A DNA stretch of 64,000 nt, taken from NCBI RefSeq assembly GCF_002967765.1, contig NZ_PUHY01000005.1, positions 62,001 to 126,000 of the forward strand. The letters run 5' to 3'. Shown piece by piece: positions 48,811 through 58,652 of this stretch. The number at the start of each line of letters is the position of its first letter. The stretch's first letter is position 1. Source of the DNA: Blastopirellula marina (GTDB taxonomy: Bacteria; Planctomycetota; Planctomycetia; Pirellulales; Pirellulaceae). Position numbers and translations under genes: made by a program. The notes under the pieces were generated by a model. It made no database searches. It was not told the origin of the DNA and was given only the letters and a program-made list of their open reading frames with translations.

Positions 48811-49404
48811 ATGAAAACCGCCATTATCGGTTGGGGGTCCTTGCTTTGGGACGACCGGCCGCAATTCGATCAACATCACGGCCCTTGGTTCTACGATGGG
48901 CCGCGGTTGCGGCTAGAGTTTTCGCGGGTGTCGGTACGTCGGCAAAAGGCGTTAACGCTGGTGATCGAGAAGACGATTGGTTCCGAGTGTCAGGTCGCTT
49001 ACACGGTCAGTCACCGGGAAGATGTCCGAAACGCGATTGAAGATCTACAGATTCGTGAAGGCGCGACGCCGAAGCAGGTGGGCGTCTGGCGAAAAGATCC
49101 CCACTCCGAAATTCCTTTACTGCGGGAAGTCCCACCCAGCATCGATCAGTGGGCACGCCTAACCGATTTCGATTATGTGTTGTGGACCGGGTTACCGAAC
49201 AATTTCAAACAGCTTAGCTACGGTCAGGCCGATTTCTCGCTAGCGGCTGCGGGTGCGCATATCCGCTCGTTGGACGAGATCGGGCAAGCGAAAGCCGTGG
49301 AATATATCTTCCGCGCGCCTGAATTCATTCAAACGCCGCTTCGCAGTGAACTTGAGTCAGCCGAGTGGTTTCGGCTATTGTGGGAGCGAACTCGAAACGC
49401 ATAG
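48811..49404 (+). CDS. Gamma-glutamylcyclotransferase-like protein
   Basis: The ATG at 48811 is preferred because the conserved start I-I-G-W-G-S-L-L-W-D follows at once; the frame extends to 48787. The 197-residue product has the G-x-G-S-L-x-W loop that in GGCT/AIG2 folds binds the gamma-glutamyl group, followed by F-S-R-V-S-V-R-R-Q-K-A-L-T-L-V-I and A-Y-T-V-S-H-R. The assignment is by fold-level resemblance. It is followed after 20 bases by a phosphatase gene, probably one operon. Confidence 0.6.
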   Translation: MKTAIIGWGSLLWDDRPQFDQHHGPWFYDGPRLRLEFSRVSVRRQKALTLVIEKTIGSECQVAYTVSHREDVRNAIEDLQIREGATPKQVGVWRKDPHSEIPLLREVPPSIDQWARLTDFDYVLWTGLPNNFKQLSYGQADFSLAAAGAHIRSLDEIGQAKAVEYIFRAPEFIQTPLRSELESAEWFRLLWERTRNA

Positions 49405-49424
49405 CCGCCGAAAAAGGGGCAACC

Positions 49425-49946
49425 ATGCATCCGAAGCTGATCGCCGCGATTCAGGAAGGTATCTTCCCAGTTACCACCCGGATTGCGATTGGCCGATTCG
49501 CGACGCCTGACCGATGTGCATTCTTAAAAGAGAAGGACATCACGCATATTCTAAACGTGAGTGATGCCGATAGCCTGGCGACGGTTCGCAGCGCTGGTTT
49601 CGCTGAGGTCCGCGATATTCCGATTGATGACTATGTGCGGATTCCGACGAAGCAAGCATTGAATGCCGTCCAAACGTTGCATGCGATGTTGAACCAGCCA
49701 GATTCGAAGGTTTACTTGCACTGTATCGCGGGACAAATCCGATCGCCAACGATTCTGTGGCTGTACCTGGTCGCGCTGGGAATGGGAAAACGGCAGGCGA
49801 AACAAATTATCACCGATCACTCCCCCGACGCCCAGCCAGGTCATAACACCTTGGTCGATGCTGCGTTGGTCGACGAGATCTACAACTGGGGACGCAAGCT
49901 CGGCCGCATCGACCGAGCCGCACTGATGGAGCCAGCATACGAGTAG
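49425..49946 (+). CDS. Dual-specificity protein phosphatase-like protein
   Basis: The ATG at 49425 with AAGGGG upstream is preferred over an extension to 49365. The 173-residue product has H-I-L-N-V-S-D-A as the first core strand, I-P-I-D-D-Y with a candidate general-acid Asp, and the signature V-Y-L-H-C-I-A-G-Q-I-R-S-P, a complete H-C-x5-R-S/T phosphatase loop. Size and motifs fit small DSP/tyrosine phosphatases. Substrates unknown. The next gene starts 87 bases later with the first LRR copy. Confidence 0.85.
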   Translation: MHPKLIAAIQEGIFPVTTRIAIGRFATPDRCAFLKEKDITHILNVSDADSLATVRSAGFAEVRDIPIDDYVRIPTKQALNAVQTLHAMLNQPDSKVYLHCIAGQIRSPTILWLYLVALGMGKRQAKQIITDHSPDAQPGHNTLVDAALVDEIYNWGRKLGRIDRAALMEPAYE

Positions 49947-50033
49947 CGAATTGTTTGCCTATCCTGGTAAGGTCTGCTACCGTCGAACTTGCGTTGTGCC
50001 TTGTCCGAGATCTTTCCCCCGGCTGTCTAACCG

Positions 50034-51701
50034 ATGCCCCGCTTTCTTCGCCAGTTTGGTTTGCGCACACTGTTACTGTTCTGCTTTGTGGCAGCGGTCT
50101 GCTTTGGCCTGTTGCGGTGGCGTATGGACAGGATTCATCGTCAGCATGCGGTCGCGAAGGAGCTGCTGGAAAGGAATGCGCGAATTCAGTGGCAGACGTC
50201 CGGGCCGAAGTGGCTACGAGATGTGGTGGGCGCCTACTACTTCACGGAACTAGTGATGGTTGATCTGCAAATGCGTGGTCAACAGGATCAAGAGTTGTCG
50301 CTGCTTGGAGACTTGCCGGCGCTCGAGCGACTTTACCTGGCTGGCAATCCGTTGATCAGCGATCAGGGGCTCGATCACCTGCGAGAGTTAAAACATATTC
50401 GCCGCTTGTCGCTATGGGGAACCGGAGTCACCGATAACGGGCTTTCCAAGCTTTCCCATTTCGACGCGTTGGAAGCACTCGATCTCAAAGATACCCAAGT
50501 AACCCAAGCGGGGCTGGCGAGGTTGTCGCCACTGCCCAAGCTGAAGGAACTTTATCACCGATTTGAATTCACCGACGAAGGTCTGCAAGCGGTCGCTCAA
50601 TTGCCGACGGTTTATTTCGGTGAGTTACAAGTTGGCGAAATATCGCAGCGAGGTTTTGCGCAGCTACCCAAGATTCGGTTCTCGAAGATTACGCTACAGA
50701 ACGCGAACGTGACGGACTGGCCTTGGTATCTATACGATCATCCTACGATGAGCCAGATTGAACTCCATCGTGTGGAAATTACCGACGAGCAAGCAAAGCA
50801 ACTGATAGCAACCAATGACCTACACTACGTGATTTTGAATGACGTTCCCGTTTCTGACGAGATCTTGCCCGCCCTCGTCGCTTTAGGAAATGGGCTTACC
50901 CTACGTCTCAAGGGAACAAAGATCTCGGCCAATGGGTTCCTGAAACATCTTGGTGATCGCCAGCCGGGTAGGATGCATATAAGTGACGAAATCATATCGA
51001 TGTCGTCCATGGGAATCCCGGGTATGTATCTATCGTATACAGGACAGGTGCCACTGCACGATTTACCAGGGTTAGCCAACCTTCACGATGTTGGATTTCT
51101 GAGTATCGAAACTAGTTATCCGAAGATTGATTTAAGCCATCTCCCTCCGCTACCGAGTCTGGAATTGATAGTGCTTGACGTACCAATTAACGACACGGCT
51201 TTGGCGAGACTGGCCCCTCAGCTAGGCTTAAAGACAATCATCGTGAGTGCTGGCGATCAATTCACACCAACTGGGCTGCAAGCTCTGAAAGATTGCCGAT
51301 CGCTTGAGGAACTGCTTCTGGTTGAGGACGCGCGAATGACCGACGAACATCTTGCGGCGATCAGTGAGTGCAGGCAGCTGAGATCGCTGGCGATTCACTC
51401 GCACGGAGAGATAACCCCACAGGGTATCGCATGCCTGGCCGATATGCCGCGCCTGACGATGTTGACTATCGCATTTGAGGATCAGATCGAGAATGATGTC
51501 TTAGCAGAGGCCGCCCAACTGAAGAAACTGGAAGAGTTGACGATCATAGAATCTGATTTCATGGATGAAAACGTCCCGTCCTTGGTGGGAATGACAAATC
51601 TAAAAGAGCTGACAATTTATCACTCCCGCATGTCCCCGGCCGCTAATGAGCGGCTACGTAAGGCGCTGCCCGGGGTGAAGATGGAAGTCTTTGATCGGTA
51701 A
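50034..51701 (+). CDS. Membrane-anchored LRR protein, array copy 1
   Basis: The 555-residue protein starts M-P-R-F-L-R-Q-F-G-L-R-T-L-L-L-F-C, giving a basic N-terminus and one membrane helix (about residues 11-26), so the rest should be outside the cytoplasm. A conserved G-P-K-W-L-R-x2-V-G-x-Y-Y-F module follows. Leucine-rich repeats of about 23 residues (for example V-T-D-N-G-L-S-K-L-S-H, V-T-Q-A-G-L-A-R-L-S-P) lie at residues ~75-190. A middle region with H-P-T-M-S-Q-I precedes a second LRR block (~400-545). The first ~150 residues are nearly identical to copy 2, after which the two diverge sharply. Function unknown; LRR arrays usually bind proteins or glycans. Confidence 0.88.
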   Translation: MPRFLRQFGLRTLLLFCFVAAVCFGLLRWRMDRIHRQHAVAKELLERNARIQWQTSGPKWLRDVVGAYYFTELVMVDLQMRGQQDQELSLLGDLPALERLYLAGNPLISDQGLDHLRELKHIRRLSLWGTGVTDNGLSKLSHFDALEALDLKDTQVTQAGLARLSPLPKLKELYHRFEFTDEGLQAVAQLPTVYFGELQVGEISQRGFAQLPKIRFSKITLQNANVTDWPWYLYDHPTMSQIELHRVEITDEQAKQLIATNDLHYVILNDVPVSDEILPALVALGNGLTLRLKGTKISANGFLKHLGDRQPGRMHISDEIISMSSMGIPGMYLSYTGQVPLHDLPGLANLHDVGFLSIETSYPKIDLSHLPPLPSLELIVLDVPINDTALARLAPQLGLKTIIVSAGDQFTPTGLQALKDCRSLEELLLVEDARMTDEHLAAISECRQLRSLAIHSHGEITPQGIACLADMPRLTMLTIAFEDQIENDVLAEAAQLKKLEELTIIESDFMDENVPSLVGMTNLKELTIYHSRMSPAANERLRKALPGVKMEVFDR

Positions 51702-51808
51702 GACGCAAGTTGCCGCACCGCGAAATGTTTGCCTGCTGTTGAAGCATTTGATACGGTCGAAACTATCAGATCCCCTTCCCCACCCAATTCTCTTTCACGA
51801 GCGGCACG

Positions 51809-53470
51809 ATGCCCCGCTTTCTTCGCCAGTTTGGTCTTCGCACGTTGTTATTGTTCTGCTTTGTGGCAGCGGTCTGCTTTGGTCTGTTGCGGTGGCATAT
51901 GGACGGGATTCATCGTCAGCATGCGGTGGCGAAGGAGCTGCTGGAAAGGAATGCGCGGATTCAGTGGCAGACGTCTGGGCCGAAGTGGCTACGAGATGTG
52001 GTGGGCGACTACTACTTCACGGAACTGGTGATGGTTGATCTGCAGATGCGTGGTCAACAGGATCAAGAGTTGTCGCTGCTTGGAGACTTGCCGGCGCTTG
52101 AGCGACTTTACCTGGCTGGCAATCCGTTGATCAGCGATCAGGGGCTCGATCACCTGCGAACGTTAAAGCATGTTCGCCGCTTGTCGCTTTGGGGCACTGG
52201 AGTTACCGATGAGGGGTTGTCCAAACTTTCCCATCTTGAAGCGTTGGAGGCACTCGATCTGAAGGACACCAAAGTAACCCAAGCTGGGCTGACTAAGTTG
52301 GTGGGATTTAAGAATCTACGGGAATTGCACCATCGACTCTTGCTCGATGATGATGGAGTAACGGCGATTGCGCAACTTCCCAAACTTCAGATTCGTGACT
52401 TAAAGGTAAACGGGCTTACCGAGCGAGGCTTCGCGCTGCTGAAAAACATTTCGTTTACCCAGTTAACGATCGAAAACACGCAATACGCCGACTGGCCGCG
52501 ACATTTGATTTCTCATCCCACGATGACAGAGATTGTCGGGCATCAATCAAGGACAAACAGTGCTTCTTTCAAGCAGATGTTAGCTTCCAAGCAATTCACC
52601 CTTATCCGTTTGAAGGACGTGCCCGTTTCGGATGAGATCCTACCGGAGCTCGCCGTCCAGAAAAGTTTGGGCAACTTGCTACTCAGCGGAACGGAGATCA
52701 CCGCCGACGAATTTCTTCGCCAGTTCGCCGCACGAGATCCTCAGCAAATCTACATTAACGACGTTAGCGTTCGGATGTTAGAGAATGGCATGCCGTGGAT
52801 AAACGTTGTGTATTCCGGCAAGGTTGTGATGGAGAGAATTTCAGGCCTGGATGGTATTCAGAACACCACGACGTTGAGTCTCGTCGCGAAGCAAGACGTT
52901 GTCGACCTGAGTCATCTGCCTGACAAAACGCTGCTCAAGCGGGTTTGGATTCAGGGCACGCTGAAAGATGCCGATTGGCATAAGCTGGCGATGCAAGAGG
53001 AGTTACACACGATCATCGTCATTGGAAAAGACCAGCCGTTCACATCTGTAGGCTTATTGACGATGAAGGACCGCGAAACGCTGAGGTCTCTTCGGTTAGA
53101 CATCGGAAAACTGTCGAACGAGCACTTGGCGGCAATTGGTGAATTTCGATCGCTGGAGGCCCTTATCCTTGGGCCTGACTCGAATGTCACATCCGAAGGC
53201 TTTCAACGTTTGATCGGTTTGAAAAATCTAAAAGCGCTTGAAATCGACTTCTCGGAACAAGTTGATGACCAAATTTTGGCGGAGTTAGCGAAGTTGGAAG
53301 GTCTGGAGACGGTAACGATCGGACGATCGCTGTTAACGGACGAGGGGATTAGCTATTTGCGGAAAATGCCGAATCTAACCGAGCTTGGTATTCGTCATAC
53401 CAGTCGTTCGCCTTCCGATTTGCTGCGGCTGCAGGAGGCGTTGCCAAGTGTGAAAGTCCGCTTGAGATAG
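51809..53470 (+). CDS. Membrane-anchored LRR protein, array copy 2
   Basis: The 553-residue product has the same anchor, module and two-block LRR plan as copy 1. From residue ~150 on it differs from copy 1 at most non-structural positions, while the first part has only scattered changes, a mosaic typical of recent partial duplication or conversion. The 65 bases upstream of its ATG match those upstream of copy 3 (from GCATTTGATACGG to the start codon). It ends 120 bases before copy 3. Confidence 0.88.
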   Translation: MPRFLRQFGLRTLLLFCFVAAVCFGLLRWHMDGIHRQHAVAKELLERNARIQWQTSGPKWLRDVVGDYYFTELVMVDLQMRGQQDQELSLLGDLPALERLYLAGNPLISDQGLDHLRTLKHVRRLSLWGTGVTDEGLSKLSHLEALEALDLKDTKVTQAGLTKLVGFKNLRELHHRLLLDDDGVTAIAQLPKLQIRDLKVNGLTERGFALLKNISFTQLTIENTQYADWPRHLISHPTMTEIVGHQSRTNSASFKQMLASKQFTLIRLKDVPVSDEILPELAVQKSLGNLLLSGTEITADEFLRQFAARDPQQIYINDVSVRMLENGMPWINVVYSGKVVMERISGLDGIQNTTTLSLVAKQDVVDLSHLPDKTLLKRVWIQGTLKDADWHKLAMQEELHTIIVIGKDQPFTSVGLLTMKDRETLRSLRLDIGKLSNEHLAAIGEFRSLEALILGPDSNVTSEGFQRLIGLKNLKALEIDFSEQVDDQILAELAKLEGLETVTIGRSLLTDEGISYLRKMPNLTELGIRHTSRSPSDLLRLQEALPSVKVRLR

Positions 53471-53590
53471 AAGGTAGTATAGCGGCAGAAATAAGATCCG
53501 TAGTCAATTGTTTGCTATGGCTGGGTGCATTTGATACGGTCGAAACTATCCGATCCCTTCTCCACCCAATTCTCTTTCATGAGCGGCGCG

Positions 53591-55243
53591 ATGCCTCGCT
53601 TTCTTCGCCAGTTTGGTCTGCGGACGCTGCTATTATTTTGCACGCTGGCGGCCGTCTGCTTTGGTCTGTGGCGATCGCACATGACCTGGGTCGATCACCA
53701 GTACCAGATCGCGCAGCAAATTGCGGATCGCAAAGGAAATGTTCGCTGGGCGACTTGGGGGCCGGCTTGGGTGCATGACCTGTTCGGAAGCCATTACTTC
53801 ACGCATGTCATTACGGTCGATTGGCATCACAAAAAAATTCATGACGAGGATATGCAACTCCTCCGCGAGGTTACCACGCTGGAGGAACTGTACGTGCCAG
53901 GCACACGCATCTCGAACGCAGGTATCGAGGTGGTGGCCGACTTGCCGAGACTCAAGCGATTGGCGGTCTGGCGAACGAAACTCACCGATCGTGGCCTGGA
54001 GACGATCGGGAAACTAAAGAATCTCGAAGCGCTCGATATCCATGCAACCGAAGTGACCGAGAAAGGCTTTCGTCATTTACGTGGTCTACCAAAGCTGAAG
54101 TTGTTTCGGCACAGCTTGGAGCTTACCGATGAAGGAGTCGGCCATCTGGCAACGATTCCGAATATTGAACTCGAAGGAGTCAAGTGCCGCGGACTCTCTG
54201 ACGCGTGTTTGCAGTGGGTGGCAAACCAGCGAAAGCTAATTGGCCTGCATGTGATGCATCCGAAGGGAGAAGCATGGGCGGAAAGGTTCATCGGGCATCC
54301 CTTCTTACAGTCGCTTGATGTCGGTTTTGCCGCGATGACCGACGAACAGCTGCGGAATTTGTTGCTGGCCAATACGCTCTCCTATGTAAATATCCATCGT
54401 GTGCCGGTCACCGACGAAGGCCTGGCTTTGCCGGTTGGCGGAGGAAAATTACGAGGATTAAACCTTTACCAGACGGAAATTACCCCACGTGCGTTCTTGA
54501 AAAAACTAGGATCGAACGCCTCGCAGGTGTCGATCGATCCGACGTCGATTGTCGTGAAAGATGGTGCCACAGGCGCACGCTTCGGGTGGCATGGTCATGT
54601 GACGAGCGAGATGTGGCCGTATTTCGCGGAATGTCAACTGGCAACATCGTTCACATGCGACGTATGGCTGCCGAAGGATGTCGATCCTGATTTCCTTGGT
54701 TCGATGAAAGCGTTAGAGAACGTCACGTTTCATTGCCCAATTGATGACCGCGGGATGAAGGCACTCGGGCAGTTACCGAAGCTCAAATCGTTGATCCTTT
54801 CTGGGGAACAGAATATCTCGCCTGCTGGCTACGCGCACCTGGCGGATTGCGAAGATCTGGAAAGTCTTTTCATCGTGCAAGGTGGGGTTGACGATGACGA
54901 ACTGATGGAGATCGGCAAGCTGAAAGATTTGACCAGCTTGCGTTTTTACGACAATCCGATCACCGACGACGGCCTCCGGGCGATTACTTCGTTAAGAAGG
55001 CTGACTTTCTTAGAACTCGACCGATGCGAGCAGCTTACCGATGAGGCGATGCGCTGGGTCGCCAAGCTGGAGAAACTGCAAACATTGAAGTGCCGAGGTA
55101 GCAAGATTGGCGACGAAGGACTCAAGCATTTACATGGAATGCCTGGACTGCTCAATGTGAACATCTCTGGATCACGCCATACTCGGGCAGCGCTGAATGC
55201 CCTCCGAGATTCCTTGCCCAGCAAAGGTGGTAGCTTCTGGTGA
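53591..55243 (+). CDS. Membrane-anchored LRR protein, array copy 3
   Basis: The ATG at 53591 aligns with the family start M-P-R-F-L-R-Q; the frame extension to 53525 merely reads the conserved leader. The 550-residue product has anchor F-G-L-R-T-L-L-L-F-C-T-L-A-A-V, module G-P-A-W-V-H-D-L-F-G-S-H-Y-F, a middle region with M-T-D-E-Q-L-R-N-L-L-L-A-N, and a C-terminal LRR block ending in G-L-K-H-L-H-G-M-P-G-L. It is closer to copies 4-6 than to 1-2. Confidence 0.88.
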   Translation: MPRFLRQFGLRTLLLFCTLAAVCFGLWRSHMTWVDHQYQIAQQIADRKGNVRWATWGPAWVHDLFGSHYFTHVITVDWHHKKIHDEDMQLLREVTTLEELYVPGTRISNAGIEVVADLPRLKRLAVWRTKLTDRGLETIGKLKNLEALDIHATEVTEKGFRHLRGLPKLKLFRHSLELTDEGVGHLATIPNIELEGVKCRGLSDACLQWVANQRKLIGLHVMHPKGEAWAERFIGHPFLQSLDVGFAAMTDEQLRNLLLANTLSYVNIHRVPVTDEGLALPVGGGKLRGLNLYQTEITPRAFLKKLGSNASQVSIDPTSIVVKDGATGARFGWHGHVTSEMWPYFAECQLATSFTCDVWLPKDVDPDFLGSMKALENVTFHCPIDDRGMKALGQLPKLKSLILSGEQNISPAGYAHLADCEDLESLFIVQGGVDDDELMEIGKLKDLTSLRFYDNPITDDGLRAITSLRRLTFLELDRCEQLTDEAMRWVAKLEKLQTLKCRGSKIGDEGLKHLHGMPGLLNVNISGSRHTRAALNALRDSLPSKGGSFW

Positions 55244-55289
55244 TGTTCCGTACTGATCCTCATCCCAGTTGTTTCCAAAAGGAAAAGTA

Positions 55290-56963
55290 ATGCCTCGTTT
55301 TCTTCGCCAGTTCGGTCTGCGGACGCTGCTGCTATTCTGCACGTTTGCGGCGGTTTGCTTTGGGCTGTGGCGATGGCATATGACTTGGGTCGATCAGCAA
55401 CATGTAATTGCGAAGCAGATTGCGGACCGTAATGGAAATGTTCGTTGGAGAACTTGGGGGCCAGGCTGGGCGCACGATGCGTTTACTAGCTACTATTTTC
55501 AACAGATCATCGCGGTCGACCTTTCGCACAAGAATCTGCGCGATCAAGACCTGCAGTTGCTGCGCGAGATCCCAACGCTGGAAGAGCTGTACGTTCCGGG
55601 GAATCACAAGATTACGGATGAAGGGATGAAAGTTCTGGAGCACTTGCCACGGATTCGCAAATTAGCAATCTGGAACACAAAGTTAAGCAACGAAACACTG
55701 AAGTCGGTCGCCAAACTGCGAGATCTCGAAGTCCTCGATCTCTCTCTAACCAAAATGACCCCAGCCGGAATTAATCTGCTGAATGGATCACCAAAGCTTA
55801 AAAGGCTGCTGCACGATTGGGTTTTCGACGATGCTGGGATCGAAGGGATCGCGTCGCTGCCGAGTGTCGAAATGCACACCATTCGAGCCAATGATTTATC
55901 CGACGCAAGCTTTGAACGAATTCAACAGCATATTCATGTCGAAAACCTGATCGTACGGCGACCGACCGGTGACCAATGGGCATCTTACCTTCTGAATCAT
56001 CCGACGATCTGTGCACTTCAGGTTTATCAGGGCAAAATGAGCGATTCGCAACTGCGAAAGCTACTGCTGTCCAATCGACTCGATAGTCTGCATCTCGAGG
56101 ATGTACCAGTCGGCGATGCCGCACTTTTTCCTCGTCTCGAAGGAATGCATATGACGCGTTTCACCGTCTTTGGAACGAAGATCAGTGCGCAAGCGATTCT
56201 GGAGAACTTGGGGCCAGGTTCGCAATTTGTTTCCGTCGCCGTCGATCCGTTCCAGCCAGTTGTTAAAGTCAGCCTGACGGGCGCTGCGTACGGCCCCGAT
56301 TGCTATTGGATGGGTTCGTTCGATCCAGCCGACTTACAGCACCTGGATAACTGCGGGGAAATCAAACAGTTAGCGATCACTGGCTTACGGCTTCCGAATC
56401 CTCGTCTGGACTTTGGCGACGATACCGAGGCTCGCCGGAAGTACGATCTTTGCTGCAAGGTCGATGATGACTACATGAAGATGATCGCCCAGATGCGTGG
56501 TTTGGAGTCGCTACGGATCACCGGCACGGATCGGCTTTCGGTAAAAGGTCTGCGTCCAATTGATCAGCTCACGAGCCTCACTACGTTGGAACTGCGATCG
56601 ACGAAGCTCACAGACGAGCATCTGAACACAATCGGCAAGCTGAAGTCTTTGGAACAATTGGACCTGACCGGCAATCGCATCACGAGTGCAGGAATTCGGA
56701 AGCTCGCCGTCCTGACGAGGCTAACCCATTTGGATTTGACCGACTGCCACGAAGTCGACGACGAAGCCATGGCGTGGCTGATTCCCTTGAAGAACCTCAA
56801 GTATCTCGATGTTTCGGGAACCAAGATTGGGGCGATAAGTCCCGAATTGGAAAAGGCCAATCCGAATCTTTATATGATGAATCACCAAGCTAATAATAAT
56901 ATGATTTGGCAACGCCCCACGCAGCCGGCTCGCGTCATCAACGGCGCCATTCCGATCAATTAA
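55290..56963 (+). CDS. Membrane-anchored LRR protein, array copy 4
   Basis: The ATG at 55290 has AAAAGGAAA upstream, the best ribosome site in the array. The 557-residue product has W-G-P-G-W-A-H-D-A-F, then M-S-D-S-Q-L-R-K-L-L-L-S-N and LRRs such as L-T-D-E-H-L-N-T-I-G-K-L-K-S-L. It differs from the other copies by an Asn-rich C-terminal tail (N-N-N-M-I-W) in place of the last repeat, so its end is remodelled. The gap to copy 5 is 25 bases, so they are co-transcribed. Confidence 0.88.
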   Translation: MPRFLRQFGLRTLLLFCTFAAVCFGLWRWHMTWVDQQHVIAKQIADRNGNVRWRTWGPGWAHDAFTSYYFQQIIAVDLSHKNLRDQDLQLLREIPTLEELYVPGNHKITDEGMKVLEHLPRIRKLAIWNTKLSNETLKSVAKLRDLEVLDLSLTKMTPAGINLLNGSPKLKRLLHDWVFDDAGIEGIASLPSVEMHTIRANDLSDASFERIQQHIHVENLIVRRPTGDQWASYLLNHPTICALQVYQGKMSDSQLRKLLLSNRLDSLHLEDVPVGDAALFPRLEGMHMTRFTVFGTKISAQAILENLGPGSQFVSVAVDPFQPVVKVSLTGAAYGPDCYWMGSFDPADLQHLDNCGEIKQLAITGLRLPNPRLDFGDDTEARRKYDLCCKVDDDYMKMIAQMRGLESLRITGTDRLSVKGLRPIDQLTSLTTLELRSTKLTDEHLNTIGKLKSLEQLDLTGNRITSAGIRKLAVLTRLTHLDLTDCHEVDDEAMAWLIPLKNLKYLDVSGTKIGAISPELEKANPNLYMMNHQANNNMIWQRPTQPARVINGAIPIN

Positions 56964-56988
56964 CCGTCAACTTCACGATCAGACACCA

Positions 56989-58647
56989 GTGCCACGCTTC
57001 TTACGTCAATTCGGCCTTCGTACGCTGCTGCTGTTCTGCACTCTGGCAGCCGTCTGCTTCGGTACGGTCAGATGGCATATGACTTGGGTCGACTCACAGC
57101 ACGAATTGGCGGAAAGGATTTCGCATCGACGGGGTGACGTAAGCTGGAAGACCTGGGGCCCAGAGTGGTTGCATCGTACGTTTGGCAGTCATTACTTCCA
57201 ATCGATCGTTGCGGTCGATTGGAATCAAAGACGTATCAACATCGAAGACCTGATGATGGTCAGGGCAATTCCAACGCTGGAAGAATTGGATGCTTCCGGC
57301 AATCGAATCACGGATGTCGGCATGAAAGCGTTGCTCGCACTCCCCCGCTTACGCAAGCTTTCGATCTCCGATACGCCCACGACCGACACGACTCTAGAAT
57401 ATGTCGGCGGCGGCCTCAAGAATCTGGAGGTCTTGAAAATCGATGATACGCGGATGACCGAAGAGGGTTTGAAGTTCCTCCGTGGCTTGCCAAAGCTAAA
57501 GGCATTGGAATGCGGGATGCCAATCTCGGACGCTGGGATTTCTCATTTAGCAAGCATTCCAAATCTGAAATGCGATAAGCTGCGATGCAAGAATATCTCG
57601 GCGGAAGGCATCCGACAGATTAAAGAAAGGTGGCCCGTCAAGAGGCTCGAGTTGATCCAGCCGCAAGCAGATCAGGCAGACGGCGATTTGCTGGAGATTC
57701 CTACTTTAGAAGCACTGATCGTTACCGGGGGAAAAATAACGGACGAACAATTACGCAACGTCCTGCGCGGAAATCACCTGAAAGAGCTGATTCTAAGTGA
57801 CGTCCCCATCGGTGATGCGGCTTTCGTCTCTTCACTCAGTCTTAAGAATATGAGTCGACTTGATTTGAATCGAACCAACGTGACACCGCAAGGACTGTTT
57901 AAGATTTATGGAGCCGATGCAATCTATGGTGGCATCCGCTTGGAGACACGAACGGATGAAGCATTGATCGCGATTCGTTGCGCACCAAATGGCCTGATTT
58001 CTATCTGGACTGGATCGTTCGAAGCTGACGATTGGCAGGCATTGACGTACCTGACCAGGTTGAGTGGACTGGAGATCCATCGATGGGATAATCAAGATGT
58101 ATTCGAGCGGACTTTAGCCAAGAACAAGCCACCAATGTCTTGCGAGATTGATGACAATGTTATGCGGATCTTGGCATCGCTCCCAGAACTGAAGAACTTG
58201 ACGCTTAATGGCCAACTCAAGATTACCCCGCAAGGGCTTCTTCCTTTGGCAGAGACGAATCGTCTTGAAGGGATGGACTTCGGGGCGATGCCACTAACCG
58301 ATGAGCATCTCGTGGTGATTGGCAAAATGACGAATCTCGTTAGTTTATCGATGTCGAGTCACCTCATCCGTGATGAAGGTGCCAAGTCGCTTCAATCGCT
58401 TCAAGCTTTAACCTGGCTCAAGATCTCTGGCTGTACGCGTCTTACCAATGAGACACTTCACTGGATAAGTAAACTTCGTGCTGTACAGTCTCTCTATTTA
58501 GTCGAATTGCAGATTGATGATGAAGGATTAGAACACCTCCATAGAATGCCTGCCCTAACCCAGGTGTTTTGTGACAATACCGACTGCACGGATGATGGAA
58601 AGGCAAAATTGCTCCGGTCGTTACCCAGCTTGAGTTCAGCCCCCTAA
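56989..58647 (+). CDS. Membrane-anchored LRR protein, array copy 5
   Basis: This copy starts with GTG at 56989 in the position of the family ATG. The 552-residue product keeps the anchor (F-G-L-R-T-L-L-L-F-C-T-L-A-A-V), module W-G-P-E-W-L-H-R-T-F-G-S-H-Y-F and both LRR blocks (M-T-E-E-G-L-K-F-L-R-G-L; L-Q-I-D-D-E-G-L-E-H-L-H). Only 5 bases separate it from copy 6. Confidence 0.87.
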   Translation: MPRFLRQFGLRTLLLFCTLAAVCFGTVRWHMTWVDSQHELAERISHRRGDVSWKTWGPEWLHRTFGSHYFQSIVAVDWNQRRINIEDLMMVRAIPTLEELDASGNRITDVGMKALLALPRLRKLSISDTPTTDTTLEYVGGGLKNLEVLKIDDTRMTEEGLKFLRGLPKLKALECGMPISDAGISHLASIPNLKCDKLRCKNISAEGIRQIKERWPVKRLELIQPQADQADGDLLEIPTLEALIVTGGKITDEQLRNVLRGNHLKELILSDVPIGDAAFVSSLSLKNMSRLDLNRTNVTPQGLFKIYGADAIYGGIRLETRTDEALIAIRCAPNGLISIWTGSFEADDWQALTYLTRLSGLEIHRWDNQDVFERTLAKNKPPMSCEIDDNVMRILASLPELKNLTLNGQLKITPQGLLPLAETNRLEGMDFGAMPLTDEHLVVIGKMTNLVSLSMSSHLIRDEGAKSLQSLQALTWLKISGCTRLTNETLHWISKLRAVQSLYLVELQIDDEGLEHLHRMPALTQVFCDNTDCTDDGKAKLLRSLPSLSSAP

Positions 58648-58652
58648 CATCA

